This document shows positions 33,501-41,574 of a DNA stretch of 64,000 nucleotides, one piece after another. The stretch is from DATEVL01 sp035281845 (lineage in GTDB: Bacteria; Chloroflexota; Anaerolineae; Anaerolineales; E44-bin32), in contig DATEVL010000028.1 in the NCBI GenBank assembly GCA_035281845.1, forward strand, positions 1 to 64,000. Reading direction: 5' to 3'. Within the stretch, counting starts at the first letter, position 1, and each line of letters starts with the position of its first letter. Under the pieces are notes generated by a model. It worked only from the letters and a program-made list of their open reading frames with translations, made no database searches and was not told the origin of the DNA. Made by a program: the position numbers and the translations under genes.

Positions 33501-34532
33501 ATGCCCGTCACCGAATTCCGTGAGCGCGTCGAACGTACGCCGCTGGACGCGACCGTCCTGGCGCTGCTGCCGCGCCGGATCAGCGACCTTCAGCTGCGTA
33601 TCGCCGGCACCCCGCTGGAAGGGTTGATCGCTCAGCTCTACCGCGAGCTGGAGGCGCGCGGCATCCGCTTCCGGCCGAAGTGCTACTTGGCCGACGAATG
33701 GGGCTGTCCGACGGGCGTGCCGGTCATCGGCATACCGTTCTACCTGGCCGACCCGCAGCTGGCGCGCATCGAGGGCGAGCTGACAGGGATCGAAGCCGAG
33801 ACCGAGGCCGAGATCCGCATGTACTTGCGCCACGAATCGGGGCACGCCTTCAGCTATGCCTACCGCCTCTACCTGGACCCGGACTGGACGCGTACCTTCG
33901 GTTCCTTTCGGCGGCCCTATCCGGACGAGTACCGACCGGAACCGTTCAGCGATCGTTTCGTCCGGCACATCCCCGGTTGGTACGCGCAGCGGCATCCTGA
34001 TGAGGATTTCGCCGAAACGTTCGCCGTGTGGCTGACGCCGAATCTCAATTGGCAAGAGATGTACGCCGGCGCGCCCGCGATGGACAAGCTGCTCTACGTC
34101 GATCGGGTGGCGCGCCTCCACGGCGGCCAGCCGCCGCAGGTCACCGACGATTACCTCGACGAGCCGGTGGAGCGATTGCGCGCGACGCTGGCCGAGTGGT
34201 ACAGCCATCTCGACCAGCGCGGCAACAAGTCGCTCGGATTACCGCGCTTGCTGAGCGCCGACCTGCGCCGCTTGTTCCCCAGTGCCAAGGGTGTTTCTGC
34301 CGAATCGTTCATGATTGCCTACCGCGGCCGCATGATCTATGAGGTAAACTACTGGACGGGGATGGATCTCGATCGATTGGGCGAGTTGGTCGACGCGCTC
34401 ATCGAACGGATTCATTCGCTCGGGCTGAAAGTGGCGCCGGGCCAGGAGTCGAAGACGCTGATCGGCGTCGTGGCCCTGCTGACGACGTTGGTGATGAACT
34501 TCCATTACACCAACGCGTTCGCCCGACGCTAG
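33501..34532 (+). CDS. Putative zincin metallopeptidase paired with an ATP-grasp enzyme
   Basis: 343 residues from ATG 33501, with AAGGAACGAGACAGGG as a loose ribosome site and a TATCCT -10 candidate at 33439-33444. The zinc motif is His111-Glu112-Ser-Gly-His115 in MYLRHESGHAFSYAYRL. A plausible third ligand lies in HPDEDFAETFAVWLTP (residues 165-180, Glu172 or Glu168). No signal peptide is seen, so it is likely cytoplasmic. The C-terminal third is helical without a known motif. It resembles proteins annotated as putative zinc-binding metallopeptidases, whose substrates are unknown. The next gene starts 25 bp downstream with a strong ribosome site, so the two form an operon. Confidence 0.8.
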   Translation: MPVTEFRERVERTPLDATVLALLPRRISDLQLRIAGTPLEGLIAQLYRELEARGIRFRPKCYLADEWGCPTGVPVIGIPFYLADPQLARIEGELTGIEAETEAEIRMYLRHESGHAFSYAYRLYLDPDWTRTFGSFRRPYPDEYRPEPFSDRFVRHIPGWYAQRHPDEDFAETFAVWLTPNLNWQEMYAGAPAMDKLLYVDRVARLHGGQPPQVTDDYLDEPVERLRATLAEWYSHLDQRGNKSLGLPRLLSADLRRLFPSAKGVSAESFMIAYRGRMIYEVNYWTGMDLDRLGELVDALIERIHSLGLKVAPGQESKTLIGVVALLTTLVMNFHYTNAFARR

Positions 34533-34557
34533 ACGGGCGCGGCGGAAGGAGGTCGGC

Positions 34558-35658
34558 ATGAAAGTCTCTGTGCTCTTCTGGGAGTGGCCGGTCGAGGATC
34601 GGATGAAGCACGACGAGGCGATCGATCAGGTCCACCAGGCCTTGCTCGAAAGCGGCCACGAGTCGATGTTGCTCGGGATCACAGGCGACCTGAAGTACGT
34701 CGTCGACAAGCTCGAAGAGCAGAAGCCGGATCTGGTGTTCAATCTGGTCGAGACCTTCGCCGACAACGACGCCTTCGAAATGAACATCGCGGCTGTGCTG
34801 CAGATCCTGGGAGTCCGTTTCACCGGCAGCAGTCCACGGGTGATGGCGCTGCGCCAGGACAAGGGGCTCACCAAGAAGCTGCTCGCCTTCCACGACGTGC
34901 GCTGCCCGCAATTCGCCACCTTCGACCACGACAACATCGAGTTCGCCGGAAAGATGCGCTTCCCGCTGTTGGTCAAGCCGCTCCACGGGGACGCCTCGGC
35001 GGGGGTCGGGGATTCATCGCTCGTCACGGACTTCCGCAGCCTGGTCGAGCGCATCGCCTACATCCACACCGAACTGCGCGACACGGCGTTAGTGGAAGAG
35101 TACATCGACGGGCGCGAGTTCTATGTCAGTGTGCTGGGCAACGATCCTCCCGAGGTCTTGCCGCTGGTCGAGATGGATTTCTCCGACCTGCCCGAGGGCT
35201 ATCCGCGCATCTACGGCCGGGAAGCGAAGTTCGATGAGAAGAGCGTCCACTTTTCCGGGACGAACGCCGTCATCGCCACCGACATGACCGGGGAGCTGCG
35301 CAAACGGATCGAGATGACCGGATTGGCGGCGGCGCAAGCGATGGAGGTCTCGGACTACGCCCGGGTCGATATCCGCGTGGCGCCCGACGGCCAGCCCTAC
35401 GTGGTCGAGGTGAACGCCAATCCCTACCTCGAACAGACCGGCGCCTTTTCCCTGGCGGCTCTTCAGGCCGGCTACTCGCATCGCGGGGTTGTCAACCAGA
35501 TCGTCGAGATCGCCTGGGAACGCTGGGAGCAGGCCGATCCGGTGCGCCGTAGGGCCAAGGCCGTCGTGCCGGCGCCGCTGCAACAGGCGGGGGAAGACCC
35601 CGAACCGAAGGCCGACACCGGAGAAGTGAACCCCCAGCCGGCCTCGGAGCAGGCCTGA
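34558..35658 (+). CDS. ATP-grasp ligase related to D-Ala-D-Ala ligases
   Basis: 366 residues with AGGAGGT 5 nt before the ATG. It has the ATP-grasp order: LVFNLVETFADND in the N-terminal domain, FPLLVKPLHGDASAGVGD (nucleotide-binding Lys), ALVEEYIDGREFYVSVLG, and the metal site DYARVDIRVAPDG...VVEVNANPYLE. Unlike cell-wall Ddl proteins it lacks neighbouring mur genes and carries a Pro/Glu-rich, likely disordered tail of ~40 residues. The reaction is probably amide-bond formation between an acyl-phosphate and an amine, but the substrate is unknown. The tight pairing with a metallopeptidase suggests making and cutting one peptide or amide (inference). Confidence 0.85.
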   Translation: MKVSVLFWEWPVEDRMKHDEAIDQVHQALLESGHESMLLGITGDLKYVVDKLEEQKPDLVFNLVETFADNDAFEMNIAAVLQILGVRFTGSSPRVMALRQDKGLTKKLLAFHDVRCPQFATFDHDNIEFAGKMRFPLLVKPLHGDASAGVGDSSLVTDFRSLVERIAYIHTELRDTALVEEYIDGREFYVSVLGNDPPEVLPLVEMDFSDLPEGYPRIYGREAKFDEKSVHFSGTNAVIATDMTGELRKRIEMTGLAAAQAMEVSDYARVDIRVAPDGQPYVVEVNANPYLEQTGAFSLAALQAGYSHRGVVNQIVEIAWERWEQADPVRRRAKAVVPAPLQQAGEDPEPKADTGEVNPQPASEQA

Positions 35659-35659
35659 T

Positions 35660-35765
35660 CCGTGACCAGTGATCTGTGACCGGTGACAGGTGACCGGTGA
35701 TCAATGAGTGCTGATAACTGATCACGGGTGACTGGTCACTGGTAACAGGTCACCGGCACCAGGTG
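35660..35765. repeat. Degenerate TGACC(A/G)GT heptad repeat array
   Basis: The gap between the ATP-grasp gene and tyrS is filled with imperfect 7-8-bp units such as GTGACCGGTGACAGGTGACCGG and their complements (TGGTCACTGGTAAC). The same units recur at 37.3, 38.8, 45.7 and 49.2 kb, always between genes. Confidence 0.65.
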
Positions 35766-35781
35766 AACGTGGCCGAGAGCG

Positions 35782-37050
35782 ATGAACCCACCATCCATCG
35801 ACAATCAGGTGGCGCTGCTGATGCAGGGAACGGAGTATGGCGATCCGACTCTGCAAGCGGCGATGGCGGCCGAGCTCAAGGAGCGCCTGGCCACGGCGAC
35901 GGCCTCCGGCCGGCGGCTGCGCGTCTATGCCGGCTTCGACCCGCGCACTTCGGATCTGCATCTGGGCCACACGATCCCGATGCGCAAGATGCGGCAATTC
36001 CAGGAACTCGGTCACGAAGTCATCTTCGTCGTTGGAAGCTTCACTTCGCTCATCGGCGATCCGTCGGATCAGGACAAGCTTCGCCCGCGGTTGACGCCTG
36101 ATCAAGTGCAGGCCAACGCCGCCACCTACGCCGAGCAGGCCTACAAGATCCTCGACCGCGCTGACACCCGCATCGAGTACAACCACAGCTGGCTCGGCCG
36201 GCTGACCCTGGAAGACGTGATCCCGCTGGCGGCCAACTTCACCTTGCAGCAGTTTCTGACGCGCGAGACTTTCCGCAAGCGTTGGGACAACGACGACCCG
36301 GTCTACCTGCACGAGACGTTCTACGCGCTGGTGCAAGCCTATGACGCCTACCACTTGAGGGCGGATGTGCAGATCGGCGGCACCGACCAGCTCTTCAACA
36401 TCGTCACCGCCGGGCGGAAGTTGATGGAGGCGCTGGGGGTGCCGCCCAACATCGGAATCATCATGGGCATCCTGCCCGGCACCGACGGGGTTCTCAAGAT
36501 GAGCAAGTCGCTGGGGAACCAGATCCCGCTCACCACGACGCCCGAAGACATGTACGGGAAAGTGATGAGCGTGCCGGACGTTGCCATGCCCGCCTTCTTC
36601 CGACTGGTGACGCGTTGGGATCCGGGCGAGGTCTCGACGCGCCTCGATGATCTGGAATCCGGCGGGACTCATCCGCGAGACGCCAAGATGGCCCTGGCGC
36701 GCGAAATCGTCGGGATCTATCACGGCGAGGCGGCGGTGCAGCCGGCCGAGGAGTACTTTCGGCGCGTCAACCAGGAGCGCAAGCTACCTGAAACTTTGGA
36801 TTCCCTGCCGTGGAGGCCCGGCCTGACGATCCTCGATCTGGTGGCGTCGTCTGGCGCGGTCGCATCGAGAAGCGAAGCCAGGCGGCTCATCGAACAGGGC
36901 GGCGTGAAAGTGGATGGAGCAGTGTGGAACAATCCATCCTCGAGCGCGGATGGGGCGGCGGCCTCCACCATCCAGGTCGGGCGCCGGCGTTTCTTCCGAA
37001 CCTACACGGCGGAGCCCGGTCCTAGCGCAGGGACCGGACTCAACGATTGA
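35782..37050 (+). CDS. tyrS: Tyrosyl-tRNA synthetase
   Basis: 422 residues, class I synthetase of the eubacterial long-linker type. The HIGH motif is HLGHT (residues 60-64) after YAGFDPRTSDL, the tyrosine pocket includes DVQIGGTDQLFN, and the second signature is LKMSKSLGN. The C-terminus is an S4 RNA-binding domain (SGAVASRSEARRLIEQGGV). It charges tRNA-Tyr. No T-box is visible upstream; that gap is taken up by the heptad array. Confidence 0.97.
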   Translation: MNPPSIDNQVALLMQGTEYGDPTLQAAMAAELKERLATATASGRRLRVYAGFDPRTSDLHLGHTIPMRKMRQFQELGHEVIFVVGSFTSLIGDPSDQDKLRPRLTPDQVQANAATYAEQAYKILDRADTRIEYNHSWLGRLTLEDVIPLAANFTLQQFLTRETFRKRWDNDDPVYLHETFYALVQAYDAYHLRADVQIGGTDQLFNIVTAGRKLMEALGVPPNIGIIMGILPGTDGVLKMSKSLGNQIPLTTTPEDMYGKVMSVPDVAMPAFFRLVTRWDPGEVSTRLDDLESGGTHPRDAKMALAREIVGIYHGEAAVQPAEEYFRRVNQERKLPETLDSLPWRPGLTILDLVASSGAVASRSEARRLIEQGGVKVDGAVWNNPSSSADGAAASTIQVGRRRFFRTYTAEPGPSAGTGLND

Positions 37051-37104
37051 AGGCAGAGATGTGAGCGCAGGCTAGAGCTTGCGGCTACGGGAGTCAATCG
37101 ATCG

Positions 37105-37169
37105 TGTAGTCCCGGCCTTTAGGCCGGGCGGGTGGAGGCGAAGGACCCAGGCTAAAGCCTGGGACTACA
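37105..37169. repeat. 65-bp palindromic element with two internal hairpins
   Basis: Outer ends TGTAGTCCC (37105-37113) and GGGACTACA (37161-37169) are inverted copies. Inside, CCCGGCCT-TT-AGGCCGGG and CCCAGGCT-AA-AGCCTGGG form two hairpins. A decayed third unit (TGTAGCCCGGCCTTTGGCGGG) begins near 37200. It looks like a miniature non-autonomous repeat between tyrS and rtcB, where it may also end both converging transcripts. Confidence 0.65.
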
Positions 37170-37298
37170 TTTCTCCACCGACGTAGATTGATGCGATTGT
37201 GTAGCCCGGCCTTTGGCGGGAATGCGGCTCTTGTCTGCAAGAGACCGACTTCCCCCTCGAAGGGGTCTGACTGACCACTGACGACTGGCCACTGACCA

Positions 37299-38765
37299 CT
37301 AGCCCTTAATCACCGCCACCGGCCGCAGCCGTGCCACCTTGGCCGCGATCCCGGCCCCGACCACCACCTCGACGACGGCATCCACATCCTTGTAAGCACT
37401 CGGAGCCTCCTCGGCCAGGCCGGGGAGGCTTCCGGCGCGCACGTGAACTCCTTGCGACTCGAGATCCTGGCGCAGTCGATCGCCGCGCACCGACCGCTTC
37501 GCCTGGTGCCGGCTCATCTTCCGGCCGGCGCCGTGACAGGTCGAGCCGAAGGCGAGCGCCATCGACCCCTCGGTTCCGAGCAGCACCCACGATGCCGTAC
37601 CCATGCTGCCGGGAACGAGAACCGGTTGGCCCAACGAGCGGTAGCGAGGGGGCAGCCCCTCGAACCCGGGGCCGAAGGCGCGAGTGGCTCCCTTGCGATG
37701 GACGCATACCCGCACGACCTTGCCTTCGACGTTGTGGTCTTCGATCTTCCCCATGTTGTGGGCGATATCGTAGACCTGGTTCAACCAACCGCCGCGGCGC
37801 TCGCCGAAGGTTTGGACAAACGAGCGGCGCACATGGTGCGAAAGGATCTGACGGTTGGCGAACGCGTAGTTGGCGGCGCAGGCCATCGCCGAGAGATACC
37901 GTCTCCCCTCGGGCGAGGAAAGCGGAACGCACACCAATTCGCGGTCGGGCAGCCGGATTCCGTAATGCATCACGGCCGTCTGCAATTCGCGCACGTAATC
38001 CGAACACACCTGGTGGCCGAATCCGCGCGAACCGCAGTGGATCTGTACCACGATCGTACCCGGGCGAAGACCCATGGCGTCGGCCGCCGCCGGGTGGAAC
38101 ACTCGGTCCACCACGTCGACCTCGATGAAGTGGTTCCCCGCCCCAAGCGTCCCCAGCTGGGGACGGCCGCGCTCGCGCGCCCGCGCGCTGACCGCGCCGG
38201 GATCGGCGCCATCGATCCGGCCGTCCTCTTCCGTCGCCTCCAGGTCCCCCGGCTCGGCGAAGCCGTTCTGATCAGCCCAGCGAGACCCCTCACGGCAGAT
38301 CCGGTCGAGTTCCTTGCTCGATAAGGGGACGCTCCCTTTCACCCCGACCCCGCTGGGGCAATTGGCGTACAGCGCGCTGGCCAGGTCGGGAAGCTTGTCT
38401 TCAATTTCTCCGGCGGAGAGGTCGCTGGCGAGAAGGCGCACCCCGCAGTTGATGTCGTAGCCGATGGCGCCCGGCGAGATCACGCCGTCGGGCAGCCGCG
38501 TGGCGGCCACGCCGCCGATCGGGAAGCCGTACCCCTGGTGAACGTCGGGCATCACCGTGACATGGCTCACCAGCCCCGGGAGCGTGGAGGCATTGACCGC
38601 CTGGATGAGCGAGGCGTCTAGGAGCGCGCTCTCAACCAGCTTGTCATCGGCGAAGATCCGCACGGGAACGCGCATGTCATTGCGGTGAGTCACCGGGATC
38701 TCCCACAGAAAGGGGGACCGGCGGATCAAGTCCTGCTTTGTGAGTCGGTGCTCTGCCGATGTCAT
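37299..38765 (-). CDS. rtcB: RtcB RNA ligase (3'-phosphate/5'-OH)
   Basis: 488 residues from ATG 38765 (a GTG lies 6 nt earlier). It joins RNA 2',3'-cyclic-phosphate or 3'-phosphate ends to 5'-OH ends using GTP and Mn. Metal and nucleotide residues are visible in VMPDVHQGYGFPIGGVAA, YDINCGVRLL, LGAGNHFIEV and IHCGSRGFGHQV; the guanylated His is in GSTCHGAGRKMSRHQA. It lies 162 bp downstream of the archease gene, its known activator, in the same direction. Confidence 0.96.
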   Translation of the reverse strand: MTSAEHRLTKQDLIRRSPFLWEIPVTHRNDMRVPVRIFADDKLVESALLDASLIQAVNASTLPGLVSHVTVMPDVHQGYGFPIGGVAATRLPDGVISPGAIGYDINCGVRLLASDLSAGEIEDKLPDLASALYANCPSGVGVKGSVPLSSKELDRICREGSRWADQNGFAEPGDLEATEEDGRIDGADPGAVSARARERGRPQLGTLGAGNHFIEVDVVDRVFHPAAADAMGLRPGTIVVQIHCGSRGFGHQVCSDYVRELQTAVMHYGIRLPDRELVCVPLSSPEGRRYLSAMACAANYAFANRQILSHHVRRSFVQTFGERRGGWLNQVYDIAHNMGKIEDHNVEGKVVRVCVHRKGATRAFGPGFEGLPPRYRSLGQPVLVPGSMGTASWVLLGTEGSMALAFGSTCHGAGRKMSRHQAKRSVRGDRLRQDLESQGVHVRAGSLPGLAEEAPSAYKDVDAVVEVVVGAGIAAKVARLRPVAVIKG

Positions 38766-38789
38766 ATGCACTACCCCGACGGTGTGAGG

Positions 38790-38932
38790 AGCCAGTGGTC
38801 AGTGGTCAGAAGGAAGCCGTCAGCAGTCAGCCGTCAGCCAATCGATTTTTATCTCCAATCGCCAATCTCCGATCTCCAATCTCCAATCAACCCCTTCTCG
38901 GCCTGATTCCTACCTGACCACCGACCACTAGA
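38790..38932. repeat. Mixed heptad repeats between archease and rtcB
   Basis: CCAGTGGTCAGTGGTCAG and GCCGTCAGCAGTCAGCCGTC units are followed by a tandem CAATCTCC run (38851-38888) and ACCACCGACCAC. The stretch is not coding; it separates the archease stop from the rtcB start. Confidence 0.55.
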
Positions 38933-39338
38933 CGTCGAAGACAATCGTCGCCTCGAGCCCTCCATCCGCCTCCCGGACGCTCAGGTCGTTGTACGTGACA
39001 GCCTTGATCGGCTTCTCGACCTCTCCCAAAGGGGCATCGGTCCAATGCGCAAGCAGCTCGAGTTGGGGAGAAACCGTCACATCGATCCGGGTTGGCACTC
39101 GGCGGCGCGTTTCGAGGGAGAACAGGATCTCTTCCAGCCAGCTGACCAGCAGTCCCTCTCGGTCCTCGGCATGGAGCACGAGCTGCCGCTCGTCCCTGCG
39201 ACCTTTCGCCGGCTGGGCCCCGCACGCGGCCAACATCGCCGAAGCCGCCACCAGACACAGATCGCTCATGTCCCGGCCCCGCACCAGCAGAGCCCAGTCG
39301 GCCGTGTGATCGACCTCCTCGTAGGGCGGAAGGCTCAT
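38928..39338 (-). CDS. Archease, RtcB cofactor protein
   Basis: 136 residues from ATG 39338, beginning MSLPPYEEVDHTADWALLVRG, the archease opening with metal-binding Asp and His (EEVDHTAD). It also has ASAMLAACGAQ, LVSWLEEILFSLETRR and the terminal KAVTYNDLSVREADGG...IVFDV. Archease speeds RtcB guanylation and multiple turnover. A TATACT box ends 7 nt before the A of the start codon, so the mRNA should be leaderless. Upstream in-frame codons overlap the divergent FHA promoter and are rejected. Confidence 0.93.
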   Translation of the reverse strand: MSLPPYEEVDHTADWALLVRGRDMSDLCLVAASAMLAACGAQPAKGRRDERQLVLHAEDREGLLVSWLEEILFSLETRRRVPTRIDVTVSPQLELLAHWTDAPLGEVEKPIKAVTYNDLSVREADGGLEATIVFDV

Positions 39339-39344
39339 ACTCTT

Positions 39345-39350
39345 AGTATA
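39345..39350 (-). promoter_or_regulatory. -10 box of archease gene (leaderless mRNA predicted)
   Basis: TATACT on the minus strand at 39350-39345; the expected start nucleotide (about 7 nt on) coincides with the ATG at 39338. No ribosome site is present. Confidence 0.55.
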
Positions 39351-39393
39351 CGGCGCAGCCGTGGACCTGGGCTGGGCTCGTCGGCTGGGACGG

Positions 39394-39399
39394 TATAAT
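39394..39399 (+). promoter_or_regulatory. -10 box of the FHA1 gene (near-leaderless mRNA predicted)
   Basis: A perfect TATAAT lies 9 bp before the ATG at 39409, leaving a leader of only 2-3 nt. It is divergent from the archease box 43 bp away. Confidence 0.55.
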
Positions 39400-39408
39400 T
39401 CTCGTCCT

Positions 39409-40269
39409 ATGGATGACGGCTCGCGTCGGCTGCAAGAGCTACTGCGGGATGGCCTGGCCACACCCATGCAATCGCTGATGGGGGAGCCTCCGATCTGGGC
39501 CGTCGTCGCCGAGCACTTGACGCGCGAGGTCGGCGCCACGGCCAAACATGATTCGCGGGGCGTCGTCTACTCGCCGGACCAGTTCACCCTGAGCCTGCAC
39601 ACCGTCGACGCCCGAACGCTGGCCGGGAATTCCCCGAATGTTCAGGTGGAGCTCGCTCGAGTGATCCAGGCGGCGCTGGCGCAGGCGGGGTTCTCGTTCG
39701 TCCGCAACCCCCATGTCACGCTTTCGTCCGATCCGACGCTCAAGATTGGTGAAGCGCGTGTCATTGCCTGGCACAGCCGTGATCCCCTGAGCCTCAGCAC
39801 CGAGGCCGGCGTGCCGGAGGAACCGCTCACTCCGCCAGCCGTCGGGGCGTTTCTGATCGTCGACGGCAAACGCCACTTCCGCCTGGATCGACCGCTGATC
39901 ACGATCGGGCGAAAGCTCGACAACCACCTGGTGCTTGCCGATCCGCACGTCTCCCGACGTCACGCCGAGGTCCGCAAGCAGGGTGGGCGTCACATGTTGC
40001 GGGATCTCAACTCGACCTCCGGTACGCGCGTGAACGGCTCGCTGATCGATGAGCACCTTCTTCAAGCCGGGGATGTCATTACCATCTCCGGAATCACGCT
40101 GATCTACGGTGAGGATGCGGCTGGCCCGCCGGGAACCACGCAGCGCTATACGCCGCCGTCGATGGGTCGCAAGGACCCGAACCAGGTCACTCCTCTTGAC
40201 TTGCGCAAGATCGACGGGACTGCCACCCGGCCGACCGAGGACCAGGGCGGAGGCCCGAAAGGCGATTGA
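39409..40269 (+). CDS. FhaA-like protein: DUF3662 domain plus FHA domain (copy 1)
   Basis: 286 residues. The N-terminal ~120 residues are a DUF3662 (FhaA N-terminal) domain (VVYSPDQFTLSLHTVDART, FVRNPHVTLSSDPTLKIGE). An FHA phosphothreonine-binding domain follows, ITIGRKLDNHLVLADPHVSR and LNSTSGTRVNGSLI, with the key Arg, Ser, His and Asn residues intact. In mycobacteria FhaA links Ser/Thr kinases to cell-wall synthesis. A short Gly-rich C-tail follows the FHA domain. It is the first gene of a five-gene plus-strand run ending in FtsW/RodA. Confidence 0.9.
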   Translation: MDDGSRRLQELLRDGLATPMQSLMGEPPIWAVVAEHLTREVGATAKHDSRGVVYSPDQFTLSLHTVDARTLAGNSPNVQVELARVIQAALAQAGFSFVRNPHVTLSSDPTLKIGEARVIAWHSRDPLSLSTEAGVPEEPLTPPAVGAFLIVDGKRHFRLDRPLITIGRKLDNHLVLADPHVSRRHAEVRKQGGRHMLRDLNSTSGTRVNGSLIDEHLLQAGDVITISGITLIYGEDAAGPPGTTQRYTPPSMGRKDPNQVTPLDLRKIDGTATRPTEDQGGGPKGD

Positions 40270-40300
40270 GGGTCTTGGCCAAGGCGGCGAGAACCGAAGG

Positions 40301-41119
40301 ATGAAGGACCAGCTCGCCCAGGTTGAGAAGCGACTCCAGGCGTTAGTCGAGATCCCGCTGTCACGTCTGGTGGGGGGAAAGATCTCGCCGGCGACCATCG
40401 CCAACCAGCTGGCGACAGGAATGACGGAGGGACTGTCCTGGGATGCAGACGGCCGGGCCTATGCGCCTGACGAGTACGCGATCACCCTGCATCCCACCGA
40501 CGTCCAGGCCCTGATCCAGCAAGTCCCCGACCTGTCCACCGATTTCTCTCGAGCGCTCCTCGAAGTCGCACAGGCTAGCGGGTACTCGATGGCCAGTCAG
40601 CCGCATGTCACCCTTGCGGCGGACCCGACGCTGAACAGGTGGGAGGTGCGAGTCGTCGCCTGGCACAGCGGCAGCCACCTGGAGTTCACCAAAGCCGGGG
40701 AAGCCTCAAGCGTGCCCTCCGGAGGTCTGCCGGAAGGGGCCTACCTTATCCTTCACGGAAGAAGGCATTTTGCCCTGGACCGCCCGCTGATCAACGTGGG
40801 CCGGAGGCTCGACAATCAGCTGATCCTGGATGACCCGCGCGTCTCCCGAACGCACGCCCAGCTCCGAGCGCGCGAAGGCCGCTTCGTCGTGTTTGACCTC
40901 GGATCGACCGGGGGGACCCTGGTCAACGGTCACAAGGTGCATCAGCATATTCTCCAACCAGGGGATGTGATCACCATCGCCGGGGTCTCGATGGTCTATG
41001 GAGAGGACCCCGGAGGTCCGCCCGACTCGACTCCCGCCTACACTCCACCCTTTCCACCGCGTCCGGCCGGAGACCAGATGACGGGCACCTGGAACGACGA
41101 CGATCTGACGGAAACATGA
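40301..41119 (+). CDS. FhaA-like protein: DUF3662 plus FHA domain (copy 2)
   Basis: 272 residues from ATG 40301 (MKDQLAQVEKRLQALVEIPL), the position that matches the copy-1 N-terminus. It is a tandem duplicate of the previous gene: AYAPDEYAITLHPTDVQAL and SQPHVTLAADPTLNRWE in the DUF3662 part, then INVGRRLDNQLILDDPRVSR and LGSTGGTLVNGHKV in the FHA part. The longer upstream frame overlaps copy 1 and is rejected. It overlaps the next gene by 4 bp. Confidence 0.9.
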   Translation: MKDQLAQVEKRLQALVEIPLSRLVGGKISPATIANQLATGMTEGLSWDADGRAYAPDEYAITLHPTDVQALIQQVPDLSTDFSRALLEVAQASGYSMASQPHVTLAADPTLNRWEVRVVAWHSGSHLEFTKAGEASSVPSGGLPEGAYLILHGRRHFALDRPLINVGRRLDNQLILDDPRVSRTHAQLRAREGRFVVFDLGSTGGTLVNGHKVHQHILQPGDVITIAGVSMVYGEDPGGPPDSTPAYTPPFPPRPAGDQMTGTWNDDDLTET

Positions 41120-41574
41120 GTGTGCCCCTGGCTCCCCAGGGGTTGCAGCTACTCCTCCTGGCGACGCTCTACCTGTTCTTGGGGACCCTGCTGTTCTTCC
41201 TGTGGAGAGATGAGCGGCGCGCGGCGCAGGGGGCGGCCCCGCCGCCGGCGGCGCATCTGGCGCTGCTGAGCGATAACGAGCCGGCGCTTTTCTCGTTAGC
41301 CTACTCCAATCTTCTCGGGCGAGCTCCGGATAACGCGATCCGGATTGAGGATCCCCTCGTCTCGGCCCATCATGCACGGATTTCTTTCGCCGGGGGGCAG
41401 TGGTTGGTGGAGGACCTCGGCTCCCGTAACGGAACCCGCGTCAACGAGCTCCCGGTCGACACGCCCATCGCACTCGCCTCGGGAGACATCGTGCATTTGG
41501 GAGGGAAAGCGCTGCGCTTTTCCAGCGGGCCACTGCCTGCCGATGACGGGCGTGCCGGAAGGGAGGGGCGGTGA
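41116..41574 (+). CDS. FhaB-like membrane-anchored FHA protein
   Basis: 152 residues. One N-terminal membrane segment (LQLLLLATLYLFLGTLLFFLW) is followed by a cytoplasmic FHA domain, LLGRAPDNAIRIEDPLVSA and LGSRNGTRVNELPVD, with conserved Gly-Arg, Ser-x-x-His and Asn-Gly. The layout matches mycobacterial FhaB (FipA), which works at the divisome. It overlaps its neighbours on both sides by a few bases, so translation is coupled. Confidence 0.9.
   Translation: MSVPLAPQGLQLLLLATLYLFLGTLLFFLWRDERRAAQGAAPPPAAHLALLSDNEPALFSLAYSNLLGRAPDNAIRIEDPLVSAHHARISFAGGQWLVEDLGSRNGTRVNELPVDTPIALASGDIVHLGGKALRFSSGPLPADDGRAGREGR

Noticed and set aside
34558..35658. Assignment as the cell-wall Ddl enzyme
   Set aside because: The motifs fit the ATP-grasp superfamily, but the neighbour is a metallopeptidase rather than mur genes, and the C-terminal tail is atypical; specificity left open.
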